Source: Dictyostelium firmibasis (taxonomy: Eukaryota > Evosea > Eumycetozoa > Dictyosteliales > Dictyosteliaceae). Taken from it: 30,000 bases of DNA. The notes beneath the pieces were generated by a model. The model was given only the letters and a program-made list of their open reading frames with translations. It was not told the origin of the DNA and ran no database searches. Made by a program: the position numbers and the translations under genes. The DNA lies in contig CM069768.1 in NCBI GenBank assembly GCA_036169595.1, positions 565,001 through 595,000 on the forward strand, in the 5' to 3' direction. Of this stretch, positions 11,136 to 23,900 are shown piece by piece; positions within the stretch are counted from its first letter, which is position 1; each line of letters begins with the position of its first letter.

Positions 11136-11169
11136 ATACATTAATTAATACATACATATAAATAATAAA

Positions 11170-13926
<2,757 letters not shown>

Positions 13927-14172
13927 AGAAAAAAAAATACTTTTTTTTTTTTTATATTTTTTTTTTTTTTTTTAAAAAATAAAAAGAAAGAAACAATTTT
14001 TTCTTTTGTATTAATTTTCTAAAAAAGGTGGTTATTTATATTTCACAACAAATTCGCAAAAACTTTTTTTTATTTTTTTTTTTTAATTTTTATTTTTTTT
14101 TCATTTTTTGTTTCATTTTTTTATTTTTTTTATTTTTTAAATAAACTAGATATATAAAAAAGTGAGAAAAAA

Positions 14173-16184
14173 ATGTCAACAAGGGCATTAAAAAAGAAAC
14201 AACATATTAAAGAACAACATGTTGATGATAGTAGCTCAGATGAAGAAAGTGAGGAAGAAGTTGTTGTTAATAATGTAAAACCAAAATTTTCAATGTTAAA
14301 CCTGTCCGACGACGACGACGATGATGATAATAAAAGTGATAAAGAAGAAGAGTCAGAAGAAGACAAAAAAGAAAAGTCAGAAGAAGAGTCAGAAGAAGAA
14401 ATTGAAGAAGAGAAACCCAAAGAACAACAATTATCGTCAAAACAACAAAAACTAAAGCAACAACAACAAGCATCCAAAAAAAAACAAGCAAAAAAAAAAC
14501 AACAAAAGAAAAAACAACAACAAGAAGAAAAAGAAGAATTAGATGAATTGAATGAAATTGAAAAATTATCGCCATCATTAAAATTATCAGAGTATGTAAA
14601 GAGGAGATAACAAATCCCAACAATAATCAAAAAAAAAAAAAAAAAAAAAAACAGATATACTAATATTATATTATATTTTAGATCAGAAATTAAAGATAGA
14701 GAATTTAAAGAATTATTTAAAATCAATACAGTTAATTTAAATCCAGATAATGAATTGAAAAAATTATTTGGTTGTAAGAGTTCAGATATTAAAGGTCAAA
14801 AGAAAAAGAGTGTACATCATTTTAAAAAGAAAAATTATACATTCGTACAACCAAAAGCTGAGTGGCCTGATATTATGGGTGGTTTTATGGTAATGGAGTT
14901 ATGTAATGAGGATAACTTACCAAATACTACAACTACCACAACCACAACCACAACTACAACAACAACAACATCAACAACCCCACCAAGAATAAAACCACAA
15001 CCACAATCAACAGATTCTGTAAATTATTTTAAAATTAAATGGGGTCAAACATATGCAAATGTTCAAGAGGAATTTTATTTAGCATTAACAACACATGACC
15101 CAATGAGTTTAGTTGAAATTATTAGATATCATCCATACCATATAGATTCTTTATTACAGTTAGGTCAAGTTTGTTTACAAACTGCAGATTATTCAAAAGC
15201 AGGAGATTTTGTAGAGATGGCAGTGTTTGCATTTGAGAATGTATTCCATCATCTCTTTAATCCAATTAATGGTAGTTGTAGATTCGAATATAGACATGAT
15301 CAAAATAAATCATGTTTCTTGGCAATCTTTAGATATATTCAAATTATTGGTAGAAGAGCATGTCATAGAACCGCATTGGAACTTTGTAAAATTCTATTGA
15401 GTTGGGATTACTCTGATCCATTGTATGTACGTTTAATCATTGACTACTACTCAATTAGATCCAAACAATATAGATTCTTAATTGATCTATTCAACAAGCA
15501 AAAAACCATTACGCCAACCAACCAAGGTGAACTTTCTTTATTGCCAAACTTTTGTTTCTCTACAGCTTTGGCAATGTACCATTTGGAGAGAGAGAAATTA
15601 CCAATTGAAAAGGGTGAAGAATCTAGTGATATCCTTTTACAAAAGGCTTTAATATCATTCCCAATGGTTTTAATACCATTACTAGAGAAATTGAAAACAA
15701 ATTTCTCGATTCCAAAGAATGGTAAAATCGTTACCCTCGAGAATGATCCTTTCTTCAAAGACGATCCACTTGAAAAACGTATTGATCATTTGGTAACATT
15801 ATTCATTGAGAGAAATCATCAAAGTTGGCAAACACCAGAAGTCTTAGAATGGTTGAAATCAAATGTAAACAAAGTATTGGATAGAGTAAAAACTAATGAT
15901 CCACTCGTAAAACAATTGAGTGATTCAATTAAAGCAGAGTATGAAACTGTAAACCAAGAGGTATTCGATCATTTAGTTTTATCCGAATATTCAGATGTTA
16001 TCAATAGATTGACACCAGATATTATTGAAGCGATGCATGCTGAAGGTTTTAGAGATATTGTACCACAACGTGATCCAAATCAAGCACCCCCACAACATCT
16101 CAGAAGAGGCGGCTTAGGTCAAGGTTTCCAAATTCATCAAAGAAATCAACAACAACAAAGAAGAATTCAACAAATAAGACAACT

Positions 16185-16218
<34 letters not shown>

Positions 16219-16431
16219 AACTTACAACAACCATTAGAACCTTTATTACAAGAGAATCCAGATTATACAGGTCCTGCAAATCCAGTTTTAAATTTCTTTC
16301 ATTCTTTATTACCATGGAATGATATTTCAATTCAAAGAGAACGACATTTAGCCGCCGCTCAAGGTCAACAACCAGCACCAGGATTTTTAGATGACTACGT
16401 TGATTTTTCTGATGAAGATGAACAAAATTAA
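14173..16431 (+). CDS. tcf25: TCF25/Rqc1 homologue (ribosome quality control), two exons
   Basis: Predicted protein of 722 residues. Exon 1 is 14173-14591 and exon 2 is 14682-16431. The 90-base intron has donor GTATGT and acceptor TTTTAG. The join gives LKLSESEIKDREFKELFKI. The N-terminus carries acidic S/E/D clusters (about 15-80) and a K/Q-rich basic region (about 90-125), as in TCF25 (Nulp1) and yeast Rqc1. The conserved part starts at NLNPDNELKKLFG and HFKKKNYTFVQPKAEWPDI, and the TCF25 helical-repeat domain follows from about 270 (FYLALTTHDP, IIRYHPYHIDSLLQLGQVC, GRRACHRTALELCKILL, DYYSIRSKQYRFLIDLF). A polyGln block lies near the C-terminus (nt 16187-16220), and the tail is acidic. Known Rqc1/TCF25 proteins work in the complex that tags nascent chains on stalled 60S subunits with ubiquitin. 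The same role here is inferred from homology. Confidence 0.92.
14592..14681 (+). other. Intron of the tcf25 gene
   Basis: A 90-base intron with a GTATGT donor, an A run (about 14629-14651) and an ATTTTAG acceptor. If retained, the frame closes within six codons, so splicing is needed for the full protein. Confidence 0.85.
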
Positions 16432-16447
16432 AACAAATAAATAAAAT

Positions 16448-16481
<34 letters not shown>

Positions 16482-16544
16482 ATAAAATAAATAATAAATT
16501 ATATTATATTTAATATACTAATTTATACATTTATATATATATAT
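16432..16544. terminator. Shared 3' spacer of tcf25 and the 1175-residue gene
   Basis: Only 113 bases separate the two convergent stop codons. AATAAA on the plus strand (16436-16441 and following units) lies immediately after the tcf25 stop, and TTTATT at 16534-16550 offers signals for the minus-strand gene. Confidence 0.5.
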
Positions 16545-19500
16545 TTATTTTTTTTTTAAAATTAAATCGGGTTGATTTGGACGTTCAAATTTTATAAAAT
16601 CATTAACAGATGAAATAGTTTCTTCACCAAGATGTTCAAAGTAATTATTTTCATAGAAATATTTTATTAATTCAATTCTACCTAGTCTAATTGCATGAAT
16701 GATGTTATCTTTTCTTGGGACGAATGGAAAGTGTCGAGATAATAGATCATACATATCAATTAAACCATTGTCCATAGAAACTTGAAAATTATTATTATGT
16801 AAATTTTGAGAATATTGAAAATTTTCAAATAAATCTATTGATGAAGTTATTGGTTGAAGAGTGGTGGAGTTTTTTTGAAAATCTTGACCTCTATAATTTT
16901 TTAAAAGAAATTTAATGGTTTCAATATCATTTGTTATGATGAGATCTTTGAATACCTTAAAATCTTTATTTTCAATTGAGCCAGTAGTAAATTCTTCAAT
17001 GAATAAATCGGATTCTTTTATTAAATAGTCTATAAATTCAAATTTACGGAATACTATTGAATTTTTTAATAATAACAATTTAATACGTTTTGATTCAGTG
17101 AATCCCAATATTGAAATCAATTGTTTAAATTGTTCTAAGGTTATTATATTCATAAGACCATTAATGGTATCTATTGGGAATTGTTGATTTTCAGATATTT
17201 CAATCTCTGCCAATTCCAATATCATATCGGCTCTGTTTAAATCTGTTAATAGATATATTTCATTTGCTATTGAGAGTTTATGTGGTTGAAAAAGTTCAAC
17301 CATTAAATTTCTTAATTTAAAGAATACAATTTCCTTAAAGAAATCAGTGTCATCAGATTTTGTTGTTTGATAAATTACATCAAAGAAATCCTTATCGATG
17401 GTTCCTTTATTTAATTTTAACATTAAATTGAAATCTAATGTGTAATCTCTATTTCTTTCAAAACTATATTGCCAACTACCACCTAAAAAATATGAACCAT
17501 TCTCTAATCTAATTTTCATACCCGATAAATATTTAATGAATTGATTTGATCTTAAACCAAGATAACATGATATACTAAATAGATCATCAATAATAACCAA
17601 ACCATTATCAAAGTAAAATTGACGAACATTATTAATTAAACTCAATGTTATATCATCACATTGTATTAATAACTTGTAAAGGTATGAAAAAATGAAATTA
17701 ATTTCAAAACAGCTTGAAAGTGATGGTAGTTCATCAATATTTGCCTCCAATTTATTAAACAATGATTTAATAAATGGAATTAATTGATCTTTTGCTTTGA
17801 ATCCATTTTTTGTTAATTTACCATCTAATGATTTATAAATAGTGAATACCTCATTCTTTTCATATTTATTTATAGTTTTTACCAAGTTTGATAGTTCAAA
17901 TTCACCATTCATTACTAAATTATTAATGATACCATTTGTAATTTGAACATTAACATTTAATATATTATCCAATAAAAGTTTCATTGATTCAGTTGGGAAT
18001 AAATTAAATTGTAAATTTTCGATTACAATCGATTGAAGATTTTCATTATTTGATAATAAAAATTCGAAAACTTTAATAACTGAATTATTTGATAAGCTCT
18101 TAAGTTTACTTTTATTAATATGTTGAATTATTTCTAACATTGATTTTTGATCGTTGATTTTTATTGATTTAAAGTCACTATCTGATAATTCAATTATTAA
18201 ATTTTCAATATTATCAATTACTTCATAAGTTTTAAATCCATTATCATCACCACCATTATTAAATAATGATTTTATATAAAGGTAAATATAATGGAATTGT
18301 GATGGTTTTGATAGATTTAGTTTTGTTTGTAAATATTCTATTAGTTCTAAAGATTCAATTTCTAAATATTTCTTATCTAAAGGAGTTTTCAATGATTTTG
18401 GTTTGAATTCAATCAAATAGTCAATGTGAAACTTTGTGGATACACTGATATTATTAAACAACAATTTATTGTAAATAAAATTTTCATATTGAAGAGATGT
18501 TACTTTCTTAAACAATTTTTCTAAGATCCATTGAAAACGATCTATGTCTTTATTGTCATTAATTGTTTTAAGTAATTTATCTGCTTTAATTGTTGATGTC
18601 TCTAAATTGTTATCTGGTAGAAAACTATTTAAGAATCCTTTGATAATATCATCTTGTGGTTTTAATTTTAAAATTTCATCCAATGCTTCAATGGAACAAT
18701 TCTTTAGTAAATATAAAAACATATTATCAACTGATACTCTATTAAGTTGTGGTAATAATTGTTTTGATTTAAAATAAATTTTTAAAAATTCAATGATTCC
18801 TTTTTCATTATCACTATTATCACTATCAGCTTTTATTACTTTTGAAATTTCATTAATATATATTGGATTTGTAGGGATTGCAATACCTGAGGCTGTAGTA
18901 TTCTTTAAACTTAATAAATAATTTAAACCATTTACACTAAATGATGAAAATGTGAATTGAAATGTTGATGTATAATCTGTATTTGGTATTACTTGATCAT
19001 AAAGATAAAAATACTCTCTATAGATATGAGATGAGAATTTTGTGAATAGTTTAGTTATTGTTAATTCATGTATTTTTTTACATTTTTTTTTAGTTGTAAT
19101 TTTTTGATTTTCCTTTATTCTATCGATTTCATTTTTAATGGCCGCTAAAGTAGTATCTTTGGGTAATGATTTCTCAAAATCACATAATTTTAAAACTATT
19201 GAAAGATATAAATCTATCTCTTCATAATCTTGCCAATTATTAGGTGTTAGTTTATTTGAGTAAATATATTCAGGTTGTACTCTAAATACACAACCAATTT
19301 CTAAAAGTTTTAATTTTATTTCTTTTGATTTTAAATTATAAAATAAATAAAAATCTAAAAGTTGTGGTCTATTTAAGTATGGTGATAATTTTGGTTGTTG
19401 AATTAATTGTTGTTGATACTGTTGATTGGATTTTTCAAGAATTGTCTTTGTTGAATAATAATTTAATTCTGGTCTTTTATTAACTATATAGTCGATTATG

Positions 19501-20072
19501 TCTTTAAAATTGGTTGAATTATTTGAAATTAACTTTAAGCAAGATTTTCTTGTTGTTTCTTCAATTTTAAATTGATTTGAATTCAATATTAAATCAATGA
19601 ATTCGATAGAGTTCTCTTTTAATGTGTATTCAAAAACAATGGTTTCAATTGGTAACTGTAATTCATTTATAAAATATTTTAAACATTCTATATTTTTATT
19701 TTTTACACTATGATATACCAAGTTAATCATTACGTTTAATTTTTCTAATTTTGGGTCTTGATATTTGATTCTATGTTCCTCTATGAATAACCTTATAATT
19801 TCAATTGGTGCTAATTGAATTAATATATCAACTGATTCTTTATTATATAAAATGAATTCATTACATTCTAATTTATATTTTAAAAGTTTAAATTGTTTTT
19901 TTGATATCAATTGTTTCAATGATTGAAATTCTTTAAATTTAATCCTATTACCAATTTTATATAAATTTATACGTTCATACTCCAATTGAATTTTTGAAAT
20001 TTGTCCAATTATAATATTAAATATAAATTTATTATGAATTACTTTCCAAAATAATATTTCATTATACTCCAT
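16545..20072 (-). CDS. Large helical-repeat (ankyrin-like) protein, Dictyostelium type
   Basis: An uninterrupted 1175-residue gene. The N-terminus (EILFWKVIHNKFIFNIIIGQIS) has the look of an opening segment shared by many Dictyostelium ankyrin-like proteins, an impression from memory. The body is a chain of short helix pairs rather than textbook ankyrin repeats. The best ankyrin-like units are VKNKNIECLKYFINE near 125-140 and, close to the C-terminus, AIRLGRIELIKYFYENNYFE. Lys, Asn, Ile and Leu dominate. There are no long homopolymer tracts, signal peptide or membrane spans. It has no obvious catalytic motif. A scaffold or protein-binding role is the likeliest guess. The gene converges on tcf25 and is separated from the colossin gene by a decayed stretch. 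The start ATG at 20072 is the first in frame and follows an A-rich leader. Confidence 0.8.
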   Translation of the reverse strand: MEYNEILFWKVIHNKFIFNIIIGQISKIQLEYERINLYKIGNRIKFKEFQSLKQLISKKQFKLLKYKLECNEFILYNKESVDILIQLAPIEIIRLFIEEHRIKYQDPKLEKLNVMINLVYHSVKNKNIECLKYFINELQLPIETIVFEYTLKENSIEFIDLILNSNQFKIEETTRKSCLKLISNNSTNFKDIIDYIVNKRPELNYYSTKTILEKSNQQYQQQLIQQPKLSPYLNRPQLLDFYLFYNLKSKEIKLKLLEIGCVFRVQPEYIYSNKLTPNNWQDYEEIDLYLSIVLKLCDFEKSLPKDTTLAAIKNEIDRIKENQKITTKKKCKKIHELTITKLFTKFSSHIYREYFYLYDQVIPNTDYTSTFQFTFSSFSVNGLNYLLSLKNTTASGIAIPTNPIYINEISKVIKADSDNSDNEKGIIEFLKIYFKSKQLLPQLNRVSVDNMFLYLLKNCSIEALDEILKLKPQDDIIKGFLNSFLPDNNLETSTIKADKLLKTINDNKDIDRFQWILEKLFKKVTSLQYENFIYNKLLFNNISVSTKFHIDYLIEFKPKSLKTPLDKKYLEIESLELIEYLQTKLNLSKPSQFHYIYLYIKSLFNNGGDDNGFKTYEVIDNIENLIIELSDSDFKSIKINDQKSMLEIIQHINKSKLKSLSNNSVIKVFEFLLSNNENLQSIVIENLQFNLFPTESMKLLLDNILNVNVQITNGIINNLVMNGEFELSNLVKTINKYEKNEVFTIYKSLDGKLTKNGFKAKDQLIPFIKSLFNKLEANIDELPSLSSCFEINFIFSYLYKLLIQCDDITLSLINNVRQFYFDNGLVIIDDLFSISCYLGLRSNQFIKYLSGMKIRLENGSYFLGGSWQYSFERNRDYTLDFNLMLKLNKGTIDKDFFDVIYQTTKSDDTDFFKEIVFFKLRNLMVELFQPHKLSIANEIYLLTDLNRADMILELAEIEISENQQFPIDTINGLMNIITLEQFKQLISILGFTESKRIKLLLLKNSIVFRKFEFIDYLIKESDLFIEEFTTGSIENKDFKVFKDLIITNDIETIKFLLKNYRGQDFQKNSTTLQPITSSIDLFENFQYSQNLHNNNFQVSMDNGLIDMYDLLSRHFPFVPRKDNIIHAIRLGRIELIKYFYENNYFEHLGEETISSVNDFIKFERPNQPDLILKKK

Positions 20073-20906
20073 TTAGAATACATAAAGGTATATTCTATTT
20101 TTAAATTAATTATTAAAACAAAACTTTTTTTATAAAAAAAAAATAAAAAAAAAAAGAGAAAAAAAAAATTTTAAAAAAAAAATTTTAAAAAAAAAAAATA
20201 ATAAAATAAAAAAGATATTTAATAACACTTTTTATTTTTTTTTAAAAAAATTCAATTTTTTTTATTTTTTTATTTTTTTTGTGAAAATTTAAGACAACAA
20301 ATATTGATCTTTTTTTTTTTTGGTCAATCGAATCATTTGGCATTGCTACAGTATTTTGATCCTTTACCATATATTTTTATCATAATATTAGGATCGTATA
20401 TAGAACCCTTCTTTACCGAATTTGGAAATCAGTTGGAGTTTCAATATCAATGGATGTAGAGTCAGCAGCAATTGCACGATAAATCACTTTAGAAATAGGA
20501 TGCTTTAAAAAAGCCAACAGATTCAACAAGTTGTTCATATCTCTCTTCCATTATAGCCTTACACACCCACCCAAAGGGTATGAATGGTTTTACTATAGTG
20601 ATTGAGAAATGTTTTAGGATAATAGCAAAAGTGGCACATATCTCGCTGATTGGAAATTAAATGAAATTAAAAAATACATCACCTTTTGAAATCCTAAATA
20701 AAAAAATTTTCTACAGTCAACCCAAATAAATTTCTTTTTCTGAACCTTTGTATTAATTTCAGCAAGAAACTACTAATTTTTTTTATTCACAAAATTTATT
20801 TAAAACTTGTCAAATAATAAAATTTAAAGAAAACAAATTTTTAAAAAAAAATACTATAGAAAGAATTAGTTTTTTTTTTATTTTTTTTAATATATTTTAT
20901 TTATTT
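20073..20906. other. Gap between the ankyrin-like gene and the colossin gene
   Basis: An 834-base stretch. The first 240 bases are A/T runs that should hold the promoter of the 1175-residue gene. The middle (about 20335-20660) is much richer in G and C and holds a coding relic. The last 200 bases form the AT-rich 3' flank of the colossin gene, with AATAAA-type signals just past its stop (about 20898-20906, minus strand). Confidence 0.5.
20335..20660 (-). pseudogene. Decayed coding relic of unknown origin
   Basis: Base composition here is clearly coding-like (balanced codons, few A/T runs) amid pure AT spacer, but no single frame is open for more than about 60 codons. On the minus strand, fragments in different frames read like real protein: VKPFIPFGWVCKAIMEERYE in one and HPISKVIYRAIAADSTSID in another. 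It appears broken in several places. I do not recognise the parent protein. It could be the remains of a duplicated host gene. Nothing in the fragments looks like a transposase, reverse transcriptase or integrase. It contains a G-box-like CACACCCACCC by chance of its coding sequence. Confidence 0.45.
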
Positions 20907-23900
20907 TTAAATCCTTATTAAACCACAATCAATATCTTGAGAATTTTCACCATTGCCATTAGCTATAAAATAAGCATTACCCTTTGAATCAGAAAAACTA
21001 TTTATTTTTTCGAAATCTCTTTTATCGTTTGGATCACTACTTGAGGAAACAACAGGAGAATATGTGAAACCTTTTGGAGCAACGAAATGAATTCTATATT
21101 GAAACTCTGAAATTACTTGGAAATTGTAATTACCAGATGAATCAGTTAGTGTTGAATTAAGGATTGTAGTATTGGTTGCACTAAATAATTGAACTGTTAT
21201 ATTTGCCATTCCTTTTTCATTTGGATCTTGTAGACCATTTTTATTTTGATCATACCAAACATAATTACCTATAAATGTACTTGGTAATCTACAATTTGCT
21301 TCTAAATCACCTAAACCATTGACTTTATTAAAAACGTAATCTAAACCAGCACCATGAATTAAAATGAAGCCATATAAAACACGACCATTATATATTGACC
21401 AATGTTTAACAACAGCCTCATTGGTTGACAAAAGATCGTAAGATCCACCTACAAGCTCACCACTACCTGGTAAATAATATGAAGATCCCCAAGAGGTCTC
21501 ATCATGTTGCCAATCACGATCACTGAAATTATCATCAAAAAATTCACCACCTCCAGGTCCTTGTGGTACCATTGTTCCAATAGCTATAGGATTTGTACCA
21601 ATTAATGAACCACAAACACCAGCACTTTCCAATACGTAGTTACCATTTGAATCCTTACATGCCATTAATAAATCACCAGCTGGCGTAACACTTTGACTAT
21701 CGCCTTCACGATCTTTCATTGAAATTACCATATTACCACCATCACCAATAAAGGTAATATCAGTAATTTGTGGTTGAGGTTTAAAGCTACCAACTGTATC
21801 ATTCCATACTTGCCATGTTGAATTTTGAACTGATGAAAAGATTGGAGTCATATCATTTAAAAACATAATTCTAGTTTGTAAACGACCACGTGGGTAATCT
21901 AATGGAATCGTTAAGACATCTGTGAATGAATTTTCATCAGAGTTTATAACTTTAATTACACCAAGTAGATTCTTTGGATCCTTTGTAACTGAACCTTCAC
22001 AAACACCACCAACAAATACATTAGAACCATTATAACCTAAACCAAAGATTCTAAATGGATCAGAACCACAATTATGGGTAATACTTATTAATTTTATGTT
22101 TTCTTTAGTTGGTGTTTTACGTAATGGTATTTTTACTACAATATTTTTATGAAGATTTGTAACCCAAATATAATCACCTATAATATCTAAATCACCGAAT
22201 AAAACACGATAGGTTTGTGAATCACCATAAACTTTACCATTGGGTGCTAGGAAATCAAAACCTAAAACTGTTGCTAAATTTACATAAGTTGATAAAGCAC
22301 CTGTCGATAATGATTTCTTAAAGATAGAGAACGATGTCTTTGAATTCAAACTTGAAAATTGTTTTTTATATGGCGAAACATATATAGTATTTTCTTTACG
22401 ATCATATCCAACACCATAGACAGTTTTAGTTTCACTCATTGTCAATAGTTCAGTCTTTTGACCATAATCTCCATTCAAATCGGAATAAGCTGTATAAGGG
22501 AATTGAACAACACTTGGTAAATCATCATTAGAATCACCACGAACAAAACAAGATGTAATTAATTTGACATCATCCTGACAAAATTCCCAAGGTTTAATGA
22601 TACCTAAATTTACACCAGTCTTTGAGGCAATTGGGAATTGTACAGTATCAGCATGGAATGATGGGAAATAACCTTGGGGAATATTTGAAAAAACAACTTG
22701 ATATTGAGTTGATATGAATAAATGAGAGAATGAATAAAAACCTTTCTTATCGGTTTGTGTGGTTGCAACTAATCTACTATCATCACCGGTATAGATAGAA
22801 ACTGTAATATTTGGATAAACATTATCACGTCCATTAAATACACCATCTGCATTGAAATCTATATAGGTCATACCACTTATGAAACCTTGTGGAGAGAGTG
22901 AAACATAACCACCATCGATTGTTGGGTCACAAACTAAAGTACTATTTCTTGAGGCCAATGGAATTAAAACCAAAAGATTGTTATTTGGGTCTAATTGAAC
23001 GATTTCTGAATAACCATCAACGGGACTTGCATTTGAATCAAGGTTTGGATCATTTCCAGCATATTGTTGAGTGAAAGAGTAACCTTCAAGCAAACCAAAA
23101 TGAACTATATATTGACCGGTGTAAAGATCTAAGAACTCGTACTCACCATCTCCGTTTGTTGTAATTTCACCAACTAAATTACCAAATGCATCGCTAACTC
23201 TTTCATATTTACTATCGTAAAGTGTAACTACTACACCTTCTAATGGGATCAAAGGAATTGATTCGAGACCAGTATTATCGACATCAACAAATGTATTCTT
23301 ACCAATACCATATAAAATTGGTGATATTATAGTATCTTGATCTAATACACCATAGGTTGCATGAACATTTGGATATATAGTTTTATCGATTGGTTTTGGA
23401 TTTGATCTTGGTAAATTGAAATATGTTAATAAATCATATTGAATGAATGGAGTTTGAGTGACTCTATACTTATCAAACATCCAACCTGGTAATGGGGATG
23501 TGAACATCACTTGGTAACCTTCCAAAATTGGTACATCATCGAAAAGATATTCACCATTTTTATTGGAGAATATAGGTGGTATTTGATTTCCATGTAGATC
23601 TGTTGCTATTGAATTATTACGCATCAATGTAACCTGTACACCTCCACCTTTGTAACCACTGTCTTTTAATGTTGTATTTCTAAAATCTGGTATTACTTTA
23701 CCTCCGATTGCATATGTGATCACTCTAATTATACCTTTATTTTGTTCTCTAAGTATATATTGAGCATTGACATGATCATCTAATGTTGCATTTACAACTT
23801 TTGGATTATCAGGTGACCAAATTGTAATATTTGAAAGGGTTGAATGATTTAAATGTTTTTGGTCATCTGGTTCATAGAATTGATAGATTAAATCTGGTAC

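Larger units (their letters stand above)
10296..11169. promoter_or_regulatory. Divergent promoter region with long A/T runs
   Basis: An 874-base gap between the starts of the kelch-BTB gene (-) and the 918-residue gene (+). Most of it is homopolymer: a T-rich stretch at about 10640-10690 faces an unbroken run of 31 A at 10711-10741. More complex islands include the direct repeat TCCCAATATTT at 10949-10959 and 10969-10979 and the C-rich box CCCCACACACCC at 11124-11135. No convincing gene or structural RNA is seen here. Confidence 0.5.

Noticed and set aside
14130-14726. 198-codon minus-strand frame rich in Ser, Cys and Phe
   Set aside because: It lies opposite tcf25 exon 1 and its intron. Its composition follows from GAA/CAA codons on the other strand, and the plus strand has clear TCF25 homology.
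20073-20330. Possible inverted A/T repeats as a transposon end
   Set aside because: The runs are simple A and T homopolymers with no target-site duplication or element body, like every other spacer in the window.
20560-20590. G-box-like CACACCCACCC motif
   Set aside because: It lies inside the coding relic (reads as part of a protein-like frame) and is not positioned upstream of a gene on a fitting strand, so chance is likelier.
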